A stretch of 64,000 nucleotides of DNA from Aquarana catesbeiana (taxonomy: Eukaryota; Chordata; Amphibia; Anura; Ranidae). Both the position numbers and the translations under genes were made by a program. The DNA lies in contig NC_133327.1 of the NCBI RefSeq assembly GCF_042186555.1, positions 100,730,353-100,794,352 of the forward strand. Reading direction: 5' to 3'. Shown here piece after piece: positions 44,351 to 54,829 of the stretch (positions within the stretch are counted from its first letter, which is position 1; each line of letters opens with the position of its first letter). Under the pieces are notes generated by a model. It was not told the origin of the DNA. It saw nothing but the letters and a program-made list of their open reading frames with translations, and made no database searches.

Positions 44351-45484
44351 TTATTGGCATTGACCGCCATGCTGCTGTGGTGGGTGGGGTTGCTGTGGTG
44401 GGTGGTTTGGCTGCGGAGGTTGTGTATGTGGGCCCACAAAATCACACAGGTGGGTGGTGGCATAGATCTCGCCCATTGCCCCCCTGTTGAGGAGCTGCAG
44501 GATGAGCTCCTCACACCTTCTCCTCTGGTCACCGGCCATCCCCCTCAACCTATTGGCTGTCACCACGCCAAATCCCTCGCACTCATCTGGGTCAGTACAG
44601 TTGGCAGTAGTGGACTGGCTGAGGAAGGCATCTGTGACCTCGTCCAGATTTCTGCTCTTCCTGGCCCTTTTAGCAGGAAGACGTAGGGGAGGGATCTGGG
44701 ACTCCGTCTGGCTGCTGGCCACGGGCTCCTCCTGACTGACACTTTGCTGTGTATGAAAATGGGACATAATTAGAATCTTTTTTTTAAGGTTTGGTCATCA
44801 ATCACACACAATTTTGATCTCTTCACTGTTGCAAATTGAATGTGGACAAATAGAAAAGACTATTATTCTGACCCCAGCATTTTTTATTCTTGTACAAATC
44901 ATTTTTGGTCACTACTGTCTATTGATATGGAAACCACTTTGTTAAGGCAGAAATATTTTAACAATAACGTCTAGTTATCATCATTGTATTTTTGGATACA
45001 AATCTGTTCAACAATGTTATACCTGGGTCAAGCTGGGCTACTCCACATCTTCATCCTGTGCAGCAGGACCTGTGTGGACCTCTGGAGCTGTGGCCTCAGC
45101 AGATGAAGGGAGCGTAGACAGCGATGGCCTGGGTTCTGTCTGGTCAGACAAAAACCGCAGGCTGTTGTAATACCACAACCTGGGGACATATATGTCCCCT
45201 GCTGATGCTCCAGATCTCTGTGAGTCCATGACCTTGTTGAGCTCCATTTTAAAAGTACTCTTCAGGTTTGATATTTTTGTCTTGACATAGTTGATGTCTG
45301 CCCTGGGGTACACTGGCTTCACCAACTCAAGCAGTTTCTCCAACGCTGCCTTCCTCAAGATTTTATTCAAGTAGTCTTGACTCTTGACCTTCCAGTGACC
45401 GGGCTGCTCCCGGTACAGGTCAATGATTTGGGGCAAAAAAATCAAGCGCAGTAAATTTATCCGTCCTAATAAATTATATGATGC
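44351..45484 (-). pseudogene. MADF-like DNA-binding protein gene, two visible exons
   Basis: Exon 45484-45023 follows a strong acceptor (pyrimidine tract ending TTGCAG at 45485-45490) and encodes the MADF core: LYREQPGHWKVKSQDY, ISNLKSTFKMELNKV and DIYVPRLWYYNSLRFL. An in-frame TAG occurs near 45038, then the donor CCCAG/GTATAA at 45022. Exon 44746-44351 follows the acceptor ...CATACACAG and continues in phase with a basic segment (LPAKRARKSR) and QRRRCEELILQLLNRGAMGE, a self-association-like tail. MADF proteins bind DNA; in Harbinger-type elements such genes accompany the transposase. The stop and a missing upstream exon suggest a dead gene. Confidence 0.6.
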
Positions 45485-45540
45485 CTGCAAGACAGAACAC
45501 AAGACAAAACATAATGTCTGGCTTAACTCATAAGCTGCTC

Positions 45541-47145
45541 TAGGGGAAGGGAGACTGTTTGGCAACTGGATAAAAAAAGATAATGCACAACTAAAGGACA
45601 TAATGGAGAAAGGTAAGGTTTGCACATTACAGCAGTTAAAAGATAAAAAAGAGTTATGCCCTGTACACATGATCGGTTTTTTCGTCGGAATAAACTCTGA
45701 AGGTTTTTCCGACGGAGTTCCGACGGAATTCCGCTCAAGCTGTCTTGCATACACACGGTCACACCGAATTCCGACTGTCCTGAACGCGGTGATGTACAAC
45801 ACGTAAGACGGGACTAAAAAACGTAAGTTCAATAGCCAGTAGCCAATAGCTTCCGTCTCGTACTTGCTTCAGAGCATGCGTCATTTTTGGTACGTCGGAA
45901 CAGCATACAGACGAGTGGTTTTCCCGATACGAATTGGTTCCATCAGAAAAATTTAGAACATGTTCTCTTTCTAGGTCCGTCAGAATTTTCAACATAAAAA
46001 GTCTGATGGGGCATACACACAGTCGGAATATATGATGAAAAGCTCCCATCAGACTTTTTCTGACGGACATTCCGCTTGTGTGTACACGGCATTACTTATA
46101 ATAGATGAATGGCGGTACTCTCAGTTGAAACATTTCGTGGCTACCTTCCCCCAACCAAATAGATCTGAAGAGGTCCTTCAGCCGTTAGAGCGGCTATGTA
46201 TAGCCACAGGAACGAGGAAGGGGATCTAAAAGATCTATAAAATACTGATGGGACCGAAAGAACTGGAAATACCGCCATTTATAGGAAAATGAAGAGATGA
46301 ACTGGGAATGTGAAGGAATGATTTAGATGTAGGGAAAATCACTGAAGTTGGCGAATACCACAGCAATAGACAGTAATACTATATAAATGAATTACAAGTG
46401 TCTAAAACGCTGGTATATAATGCCTGATAAGGCACAAAAAGCCAAAAGGAGGTCTCGCAATTCTGCTGGCGGGGGTGTAAGGCACTTGGAGCCATGGCCC
46501 ACATATGGTGGACATGTCCTAAAATTGAATACTGGAGAGAGGTGCTGCAAATAATTAAGGAAATAACCAGCATAGAAATAACAGAGGACCCTTGGGAGTG
46601 CTTGTTTCATGGGGTCAGCAAGCCAAATAAACAATATACGAGAACATTGGTCCCTCAGCTATTAAACTCAGCCAAAAGTTTGATTCCCCCGACAATGGCA
46701 GGAGCTAGAAAGTCCTAAAATAAGGAGTTGTGTAGTAAAATAAGTAAAACCTATAATTTGGAATATTTAAGGTTCAGTGTCGAGGATGGAATGGAAGGTT
46801 TCGTAGAGAAGTGGAGAGTCTGGTCCGGGTTTAAGCAGACAATTAGGTTTGCTGAAATGATGGGTGAATAGCGGGCAAAGGTTTGGAGAGCTGGGAGATG
46901 TAAGGTAGGTAAAGGTCAGCAAAGAAAGTAGGTTTGAGAGAGTGGTAGGGAGGGTAGGGAGGTGGGAGAGGTAGGGGGAGGGGTGAGGAAAATTATTTTT
47001 GTATTTTTTGCAAACTTGCATTTTTGTATTAATGTGTATGGTATTAAGCGATGAAGTTGGCGAGAATTGCAAATCGTTTTTTGTATAGTGTGATTTGAAG
47101 AAAACGAATAAAGAACTGGAAATAAAAAATAAATTAAAAAAAAAC
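45541..47145 (+). mobile_element. 5'-truncated L1-type LINE with poly(A)
   Basis: Flanked by CTCATAAGCTGCTC (45527-45540 and 47146-47159); ends in an A-run (47137-47144). It encodes the ORF2 C-terminus: frame 46032-46229 with YSQLKHFVATFPQ, frame 46494-46718 with AHIWWTCPKIEYWREV and ITEDPWECLFHG, and a tail with MEGFVEKWRVWSGF (near 46790). A Harbinger MITE splits it. It lies in the Harbinger element upstream of the MADF exon. Confidence 0.8.
45657..46091. mobile_element. Harbinger-type MITE inside L1
   Basis: 435 bp flanked by TTA (45654-45656, 46092-46094); ends TGCCCTGTACACATGATCGG and CCGCTTGTGTGTACACGGCA. Removing it rejoins the L1 frame. It resembles 24682-25127, including the phrase near AGTAGCCAATAGCTTCC in opposite sense. 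Confidence 0.85.
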
Positions 47146-47437
47146 CTCATAAGCTGCTCCCAATCTAGGCCTCAATCTAAGCAGTGTAGGCTACTAACCA
47201 CCTATGCCCCAATTTCCAATTGTCCCTTTTTTTCCTGGTTCCTTTCGTGTGTAGGTGATGGCGATCGTTCGTCCCCCACTCCAAGATTGTTCCTACGGCC
47301 GTTCCATCGACCATGCGTTATGGCTTTATATAAACTGCGCATGCGTGAAACTCCACTCTCAGTGCGTCATGATGCTGGGGAGTGACCATCTCTCTTCTGC
47401 ATGCGACACACATGGTGGAACATTTGGGAAGGACAAC

Positions 47438-47788
47438 ATGGCAGATTCGGACGATTCCAGGCAGCCCATGGTGGTGGAGCTCATAGGAGCATAAAGCAAC
47501 CCCCATGAGCAAGGATGAGATGGTGGAGATGATGTGCATCCTAGAAAAGCACGACTACGATTGCAAGCTGCGCAATTACGAAAGGCTCAACAGCCGAAAG
47601 GACAGCATTTTGGAGAAGGTCATCGCCGTTTTGCAGAGTGATTTTTCGGTGGAACGATCAAAGGACCAAATCAGGAAACGATGGTCTGATCTCAAACACC
47701 GTGAGCATGACCAGATGGAGTACATACATCAGATCATAAAAAAAAGGAGACAAGATTTGTGTCTAACCAATATGTATATGTGTAAATA
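47438..47788 (+). pseudogene. Myb/SANT-like DNA-binding ORF (Harbinger partner)
   Basis: ATG at 47438 with a good context (ACAACATGG) starts MADSDDSRQPMVVEL; a one-base shift near 47490 leads into the frame 47505-47789, which encodes a three-helix Myb/SANT-like domain: MVEMMCILEKHDYDCKL, then ILEKVIAVLQ and IRKRWSDLKHREHDQME. Such proteins bring Harbinger transposase to DNA. TATATAAA at about 47319 lies upstream and can be read on both strands, so this gene and the minus-strand gene may share a promoter. The 3' end is unclear. Confidence 0.55.
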
Positions 47789-47832
47789 AGCTGTCTGTAT
47801 ATGTTCTTTCTCCAAGTAGCTCTAGAGAATTA

Positions 47833-49454
47833 CAGTGGGGGTGGAAAGTATTCAGACCCCCTTACATTTTTCACTGTTATAATGCAGCCATTTGCTCAAA
47901 TCATTTAAGTTCATTTTTTTTCCTTATTAATGTACACACACCACCCCATATTGGCAGAAAAACACAGAATTGTTGACATTTTTTGCAGATTTATTAAAAA
48001 AGAAAAACTGAAATATCACATGGTCCTAAGTATTCAGACCCTTTGCTGTGACACTCATATATTTAACTCAGGTGCTGTCCATTTCTTCTGATCATCCTTG
48101 GGATGGTTCTACACCTTCATTTGAGTCCAGCTGTGTTTGATTATACTGATTGGACTTGATTAGGAAAGCCACACACCTGGCTATATAAGACCTTACAGCT
48201 CACAGTGCATGTCAGAGTAAATGAGAATCATGAGGTCAAAGGAACTGCCTGAAGAGCTCAGAGACAGAATTGTGGCAAGGCACAGATCTGGCCAAGGTTA
48301 CAAAAAATTTCTGCTGCACTTAAGGTTCCTAAGAGCACAGTGGCCTCCATAATCCTTAAATGGAAGATGTTTGGGACGACCAGAACCCTTCCTAGAGCTG
48401 GCCGTCCGGCCAAACTGAGCTATCGGGGGAGAAGAGCCTTGGTGAGAGAGGTAAAGAAGAACCCAAAGATCACTGTGGCTGAACCCAAAGATCACTGTGG
48501 CTGAGCTCCAGAGATGCAGTCGGGAGATGGGAGAAAGTTGTAGAAAGTCAACCATCACTGCAGCCCTCCACCAGTCAGGGCTTTATGGCAGAGTGACCCA
48601 ATGGAAGCCTCTCCTCAGTGCAAGACACATGAAAGCCCGCATGGAGTTTGCTAAAAAACACCTGAAGGACTCCAAGATGGTGAGAAATAAGATTCTCTGG
48701 TCTGATGAGACCAAGATAGAACTTTTTGGCGTAAATTCTAAGCGGTATGTGTGGAGAAAACCAGGCACTGCTCATCACAGTGATGGCAGCATCATGCTGT
48801 GGGGGTGTTTTTCAGCTGCAGGGAAGGGACGACTGGATGCAATCGCGGGAAAGATGAATGCGGCCAAGTACAGGGATATCCTGGACGAAAACCTTCTTCT
48901 CCAGAGCACTCAGGACCTCAGACTGGGCCAAAGGTTTACCTTCCAACAAGACAATGACCCTAAGCACACAGCTAAAATAACGAAGGAGTAGCTTCACAAC
49001 AACTCTGTGACTGTTCTTGAATGGCCCAGCCAGAGCCCTGACTTAAACCCAATTGAGCATCTCTGGAGAGACCTAAAAATGTCCACCAACATTTACCATC
49101 CAACCTGACAGAACTGGAGAGGATCTGCAAGGAGGAATGGCAGAGGATCCCCAAATCCAGGTGTGAAAAACTTGTTGCATCTTTCCCAAAAAGACTCATG
49201 GCTGTATTAGATCAAAAGGGTGCTTCTACTAAATACTGAGCAAATGTTCTGAATACTTAGGACCATGTGATATTTTAGTTTTTCTTTTTTAATAAATCTG
49301 CAAAAATGTCAACAATTCTGTGTTTTTCTGTCATTATGGGGTGCTGTGTGTACATTAATGAGGAAAAAAAATGAACTTAAATGATTTTAGCAAATGGCTG
49401 CAATATAACAAAGAGTGAAAATTTAAGGGGTCTGAAAACTTTCCGTCCCCACTG
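47833..49454 (+). mobile_element. Nearly complete Tc1-like transposon
   Basis: 1,622 bp with inverted ends CAGTGGGGGTGGAAAGTATT and CTTTCCGTCCCCACTG, TA on the left (47831-47832) and TG (decayed TA) on the right. The terminal repeats extend about 200 bp (e.g. AATTGTTGACATTTTT near 47965 and its inverse near 49300). It is a different Tc1 family from 21821 and 43216, similar to those abundant in fish and frogs. Confidence 0.9.
48230..49237 (+). pseudogene. Tc1 transposase, inactivated
   Basis: Starts around ATG 48230 (MRSKELPEELRDRIVARHRS), with two helix-turn-helix parts and the GRP hinge (RAGRPAKL near 48395). The catalytic triad region is intact by eye: LWSDETKIELFG (near 48700), QQDNDPKHTAK (near 48945) and WPSQSPDLNPIEHLW (near 49025). 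It is disrupted by a frameshift near 48300, a 22-bp tandem duplication (48459-48502) and stops near 48989 and 49105. It cut and pasted the element by recognising its terminal repeats. Confidence 0.9.
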
Positions 49455-49766
49455 TGTGCCCTTTAAAATGCACATTCAGTCTGTTATGACTATAGACAGT
49501 GCATACACTGAAAACATGGGTCCCTATCATAAAAAAATAAATAGGATTTTTAAGGTACCACACCAAAATTGTATAAATGAAGTATACATTTTATTTATAC
49601 AACTCTTACAATCTGGTAAAATCACAAATAAATTGGAATAAAGGAGTTACAATTGCATATACTGCGAGTATTTGCAGATAACAGTAAGTCCAGATGACTT
49701 CCTGATTGCTCCTGCTTCTTCAGGGAGGACTAACTAGAATCTACAATTGCAAGCAAATAAAGCAAG
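49455..49766. other. Unrecognised sequence
   Basis: About 310 bp between Tc1 and the next element, A/T-rich, nothing recognised. Confidence 0.4.
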
Positions 49767-52553
49767 TTGAAGTGGTTGTAAACTCCCATAGATGAATTGT
49801 GCCTATAGGTAAGCCTATAATAAGGCTTACCTATAGGGATGGACGAACGGTTCAGCCCGAGCATACGTTTGGGCTGAACTTTGGTTGTTTGGACACGTTT
49901 GGCGAACAACGAACATTATGCAGTGTTCTCTGCAAATTCAAAAGCCGCGGAACCCCATTAAAGTCTATGGGACACTAACATGAAAAACCAAAAGTGCTAA
50001 TTTTAAAGGCTTATATGCAAGTTATTGTCGGGAGCAGTGATTTTAATAATGCTTAAATTGAAACAATAAAAATTCAATTTCCCTTTAAATATCATGCCTG
50101 AGGGTGTCTATAGTATGCCTGTAAAGTGGCGCAGTTTTCCCGTGTTTAGAACAGTACCATAGCAAAATTACATTTCTGAAGGAAAAAAAGTCATTGAAAA
50201 CTGATCGCAGCAGTAATGAATTGTTGGGTCTCGGGCAATATAGTTAAAACTCATTGAAAGAAACGACATGGGTTTCCCCCCCAGTCCATTACCAGGCCCT
50301 TTGGGTCTGGTATAAATATTAAGGGGAACCCTGAACCAAAATGTTTTTTTAAATTGCGTGGGGGTCCCCCCAAAATCCACACCAGGCCCTTCAGGAAACC
50401 CTGCGCCAAAATTAAAAAAAAAATGGTGTAGGGCCCCCCCAAAATCCATACCAGACCCTTATCCGAGCACGCACCCTGGCAGGCCAGAGGAAAAGAGGGG
50501 GGGATGAGAGAGCCCCCCCTCCTGAACCGTACCAGGCCACAACATGGGGAGGGTGCTTTGAAGTAGCCCCCCAAAGCACCTTGTCCCCATATTGATGGAG
50601 ACAAGGGCCTCATCCCCACAACCCTTGCCCAGTGGTTGTTGGGGTCTGCGAGCGGGGGGCTTATCGGAATCTGGAAGCCCCCTTAAACAAGGGGACTCCC
50701 AGATCCCGGCCTCTCCCCTATGTGAATTTGTAACGGGTACATTGTACCCCTACCATTTCACAAAAAAAGTGTCAAAAATTGTAAAAAAGACAGGATAAAA
50801 AGTCCTTTATTAAAAAATAAAAAATATAAATGTCCCATGAGGTAGATCAATCTCACACCACCCAAAGAGCCGAAAAAAGAAAATAAGAAGCAAAGACTGC
50901 TCCGCCTCCATGGGAGGCTCCCGCCGAGTGACTCTCCTTCTCGATGATAGCTGTTATATAGCTGAGGACAGGGCCACTCAGTGACGTAAATGGGCAATCC
51001 ACCTTCCTCTGATGTCACTTGGCATCAGACGGGGGGCGTGGTCACCCATTTACATCACCGAGTGGCCGTACCCTCAGCTATCACCGAGAAGAAGCGTCAC
51101 TCGGCGGGAGCCTCCCATGGAGGCAGAGCTGTTGAGGCTTTTTATTTTTTTATTTTTTGGTCCATCGGGCAGCGTGAGATGGATCTACATCGTGGGACAT
51201 TTTTATTTTTTTATTTTTTAATAAAGGACTTGTCCCAAAGTGTCTCCTGTCTTTTTTACTATTTCTGACACTTTTTTTGTGAAATGGTAGGGGTACAATG
51301 TACCCATTACCAATTCACATAGGGGGGGGCCAGGATCTGGGGGTCCCCTTGTTAAAGGGGACTTCCAGATTCCGATAAGCCCCCCGCCCGCATACCCCCA
51401 CAACCACCGGGCAAGGGTTGTGGGGATGAGGCCCTTGTCCCCATCAACATGGGGACAAGGTGCTTTGAGGGGCTACTCCAAAGCACCCTCCCCATGTTGA
51501 GGGCATGTGGCCTTGTACGGTTCAGGAGGGGGGCAATCTCTCACCCCCCTCTTTTCTTGCGGCCTGCCAGGTTGTGTGCTTGGATAAGGGTCTGGCATGA
51601 ATTTTGGGGGGACCCCCACGCAATATTATTTTAACTTTTTAGTTCGGGGTTACCCTTAATATTCATACCAGACCCAGGGCCTGGTAATGGACTGGGGGAG
51701 GGGAACCCATGCCATTTTTTTCAATGAGTTTTATCTATATTGCCGAGACCTGACAATTCATTACAGCCTCGATCAGTTTTAAATGACTTTTTTCCTTTAG
51801 AAATGTAATTTTGCTGTGGTACCGTTCTAAACACAGGAAAACTGTGCCACTTTACAGGCATACTATAGACACCCCCCAGGCACGATATTTAAAGGAATAT
51901 TTCATTTTTATTGTTTCACTTTAAACATTAATAAAATCACTGCTCCTGAAAAAACTGCCCTTTTTACAACTTTTTTTTGCATTGATACATGTCCCCTAGG
52001 GCGGGACCCGGGTCCGCAAACACTTTTTATGACAATAACTTGCATATAAGCCTTTAAAATTAGCACTTTTGATTTTTCATGTTCGTGCCCCAGACTTTAA
52101 TGGTGTTTGTGTGTTCGTCTGAGTTTTTTGCCTGTTCGCAAGTTCTGGTGCGGACCGAACCGGGGGGGGTTTGGCTCATCCTTACTTACCTACAGGTACT
52201 GTAAATATCTCCTAAATGTGCACTGTTTAAGAGATATTTACTGTATATACAACAGATGACATCATTGGCGCATGCGGTCTGAAGAAACAGCTACCCGTGC
52301 CGTTCCTTCAGAGCCATGTCCCGTGACCAGCAGCTCCCTTGTGCATGCGTGGGAGTGACGTCACGCGGCTCTGGCCAGTCCCACAGCCAGAGTCTGTGGA
52401 TCCGAAAGGAGGATGGGTGAAGATGGACGCGGCCTCCAGCGGTGACAACGCATCCATTGAGGGCTTTATTTGCAGGTAAGTATGCAATGCATACTATCAC
52501 ATTATGCCTTTTACTTTGCAGGTCAGAAAAAAAACAACCCTGTGGTTTACTTC
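49767..52553. repeat. Possible MITE hosting the palindromic hAT
   Basis: Left AGTGGTTGTAAACTCC, preceded by TTGA, and right GTGGTTTACTTCT, followed by TTAA, look like decayed inverted ends of a TTAA-type MITE. Without the hAT it would be about 440 bp, with CATGCGTGGGAGTGACGTCAC near 52343. Tentative. Confidence 0.35.
49834..52184. mobile_element. Palindromic (foldback) hAT element, 2.35 kb
   Basis: 8-bp duplication CTTACCTA (49826-49833, 52185-52192); ends TAGGGATGGACG and GGCTCATCCTTA. Nearly the whole element is an inverted repeat with arms of about 1.17 kb meeting near 51010-51035. The arms hold GC-rich segments also found in 13330-13640. No transposase; frames such as 50251-50619 are incidental and mirrored on the other strand. 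Confidence 0.85.
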
Positions 52554-53054
52554 TTTAAGCTTCCAACAGGATCACATGCATTACCAAAAGCTGCTCCCAT
52601 TTATGACCATCAAAAAATTACTTGCAAAGAAAGCTTACACTCAATGCAGCTCAGTACTTGATATGCAGAACTGTGACCACTGAAAATAGGAAGGACTCGG
52701 CCAAGCCAAAGGAGAACAATGGGAGATTATCAATTCCAGAATAAGGCAAAAACACCAATAAATGGCTAATTGGGAGGAGGAAAAAAAAAAGGGAGAGGGG
52801 AAGGGGAAAAAGAGGGGGGGGGGCACTAATTCACAAAATACTTCCAAATTAATGGAGGAAAGGGGATGACAGTACAATAGAGACAGAATCAGACTATGTA
52901 ACAGCACATTGTAACAAATTTTAGACCATAGGCCAAATATCTCCAAACTTCACCCCTACTCCCCATAAATTTACATTTACAAGGAACAACCTCAATATTT
53001 CTATGCTATGCATAGTTTATATATATGAGTTAGCCAATTTAATCTCAACAGCTG
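52554..53054. other. Unrecognised sequence with purine-rich run
   Basis: 500 bp; the run 52773-52830 is almost pure A/G. No gene seen; the pyrimidine strand gives a chance frame at 52641-52946. Confidence 0.4.
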
Positions 53055-53058
53055 TTAA

Positions 53059-53391
53059 AGTAGTATTAGCCCCAGTTTATACTGCCGCGATTTGTCATGC
53101 AACTTGAGAGTGCAAAGTCGCATGACAACTCGTGCCTCCCTAACTCAAGTCGCACAGACTTAGAAAAAGGTTCCTGCACTACTTCAGTGCGACTTCAACA
53201 AGACTTACATTGACTTCTGTTGCAAGCTGCAAAGAAGTCACGCAGGGATGTCAGATTCAAAGTTGGCACTCGTCAGGAGGGAGGGGCCAGGAGCACCGAA
53301 GAGGGACCCAAAAAGAGGATGATCTGAGCTGCTCTGTGCAAAACCACTGTTTGTTATGTTTACCTAAAAAAAACAAGACTTTACAATCACT
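53059..53391. mobile_element. Probable TTAA-flanked MITE
   Basis: TTAA at 53055-53058 and 53392-53395; ends AGTAGTATTAGCCCC and GACTTTACAATCACT are weakly inverted (AGT-GATTGTAAAGTC). 333 bp, with symmetrical GACTTG/CAAGTC-type stems (53100-53210). Noncoding. Confidence 0.45.
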
Positions 53392-53395
53392 TTAA

Positions 53396-53980
53396 CTTAC
53401 ACAGCTCTATGTTTAAAGGGTATATCTGGGCAAAATAATAACAAAAATATACAGTACATGCAATATATGACGACCATTCCCCCCATGTTTGTGAAAGGGA
53501 AGAGATGATTTAAACATTTAGGGGGTGAATATGGTTCAAGAGGGCAGTATTTTCAATATAAAATCAAAATTAGGAACATGGGGACATATCTCATACTAAC
53601 TGGAGGAAAGTTCAAAATTTTTCTTTGGTCTTTTTTCTGCCGTCACTTTTCTACGTTTGCCTCTTCAGGGACATCGCAAGCATAGAATAATACGTGTTGA
53701 TTCTGCCAAAATCCAATGAGCTCCTAACTTCCTGTGGTGAACTGACAAGGATGCCTCCGATACACTGCAGAACACCTCAAATCAATGAGAATGCAATACA
53801 TGCTACTGGAAATAGCAACATTATTTTGAGTGTGGCAATCAACTGACCAAGCTGCTTTGGACATTTTGTACACAAAAAGCCCATAGATCTACAATCTAAG
53901 ACTCCAGGCACACTGGCTTAAAAATCGCTGCTAGTTCGCAGGAGTTTTGCATTTTGCGTGCAGAAGCAGCTCAATGTTAT
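53396..53980. other. Unrecognised sequence
   Basis: About 580 bp without a recognised feature. Confidence 0.4.
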
Positions 53981-53984
53981 CCTA

Positions 53985-54652
53985 CAGTATCTCACAAAAG
54001 TGAGTACGCCCCTTACATTTTTGTAAAAATTTTATTATATCTTTTCATGTGACAACACTGAAGAAATGACACTGTGCTACAATGTAAAGTAGTGAGTGTA
54101 CAACTTGTATAACAGTGTACATTTGCTGTCCCCTCAAAATAACTCAACATACAGCCATTAATGTCTAAACCGCTTGGCAACAAAAGTGAGTACACCCCTA
54201 GGTGAAAATGTCCAAATTGGGTCTAATTAGCCACCCCCCCCCCCATTAGTGTTACAAGGTCTCAGGTGTGAATGGGGAGCAGGTGTTTTAAATTTGGTGT
54301 TATCGCTCTCATTCTCTCATACTGGTCACTGGAAGTTCAACATGGCACCTCATATCAAAGAACTCTCTGAGGATCTGAAAAAAAGAATTGTTGCTCTACA
54401 CAAAGATGGCCTAGGCTATAAGAAGATTTCTAAGACCCTAAAACTGAGCTGCAGCACGGTGGTCAAGACCATACAGCGGTTTAACAGGACAGGTTCCACT
54501 CAGAACAGGCCTCGCCATGGTCGACCAAAGAAGTTGTGTGCACATGCTCAGCGTCATATCCAGAGGTTGTCTTTGGGAAATCAACGTATGAGTGCTGCCA
54601 GCATTGTTGAATAGGTTGAAGGAGTGGGGGGTCAGCCTGCCAGTGCTCAGAC
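53985..54652 (+). mobile_element. 5' part of a Tc1-like transposon
   Basis: Starts CAGTATCTCACAAAAGTGAGTACGCC after TA; CAAAAGTGAGTACACCCC recurs at 54180 as part of the long terminal repeat. It runs into transposase and is truncated at about 54652. It is a third Tc1 family in this window. Confidence 0.8.
54341..54614 (+). pseudogene. Tc1 transposase DNA-binding domain
   Basis: From ATG 54341 (MAPHIKELSEDLKKRIVALH) through GLGYKKISKTLKLSCSTVVK and the GRPKKL hinge to SAASIVE, then a stop at 54612. It covers the two helix-turn-helix motifs only; the catalytic domain is deleted. The start is chosen by alignment with the family start and the preceding context TTCAACATGG. Confidence 0.8.
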
Positions 54653-54829
54653 ACTGAGATACTGTATGTGTCCATACACATTAGGACAATTAGAGGCATA
54701 TTTTAAGCTCAACGTTTAGAGGCAGGAAAAAACCCTTCTGGTTTGTGTTTCTGATTGGAGTTTTCTGGCAGAAAAAATACAAAAATTTCCTAAACTCGCC
54801 CAAACTGTGTACAAAAAATGCTCTTTATA

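Larger units (their letters stand above)
43521..47810. mobile_element. Harbinger-type element with two accessory-like genes
   Basis: Left end AGCCTCGTACACACGATCG preceded by TAA (43518-43520), interrupting Tc1. Inside are a minus-strand MADF-like gene (44351-45484) and a plus-strand Myb/SANT-like ORF (47438-47788), separated by an L1 insertion (45541-47145). No DDE transposase is visible and the right inverted repeat was not found, so the right limit is approximate. PIF/Harbinger elements normally carry a transposase and a Myb-like partner. Confidence 0.5.
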
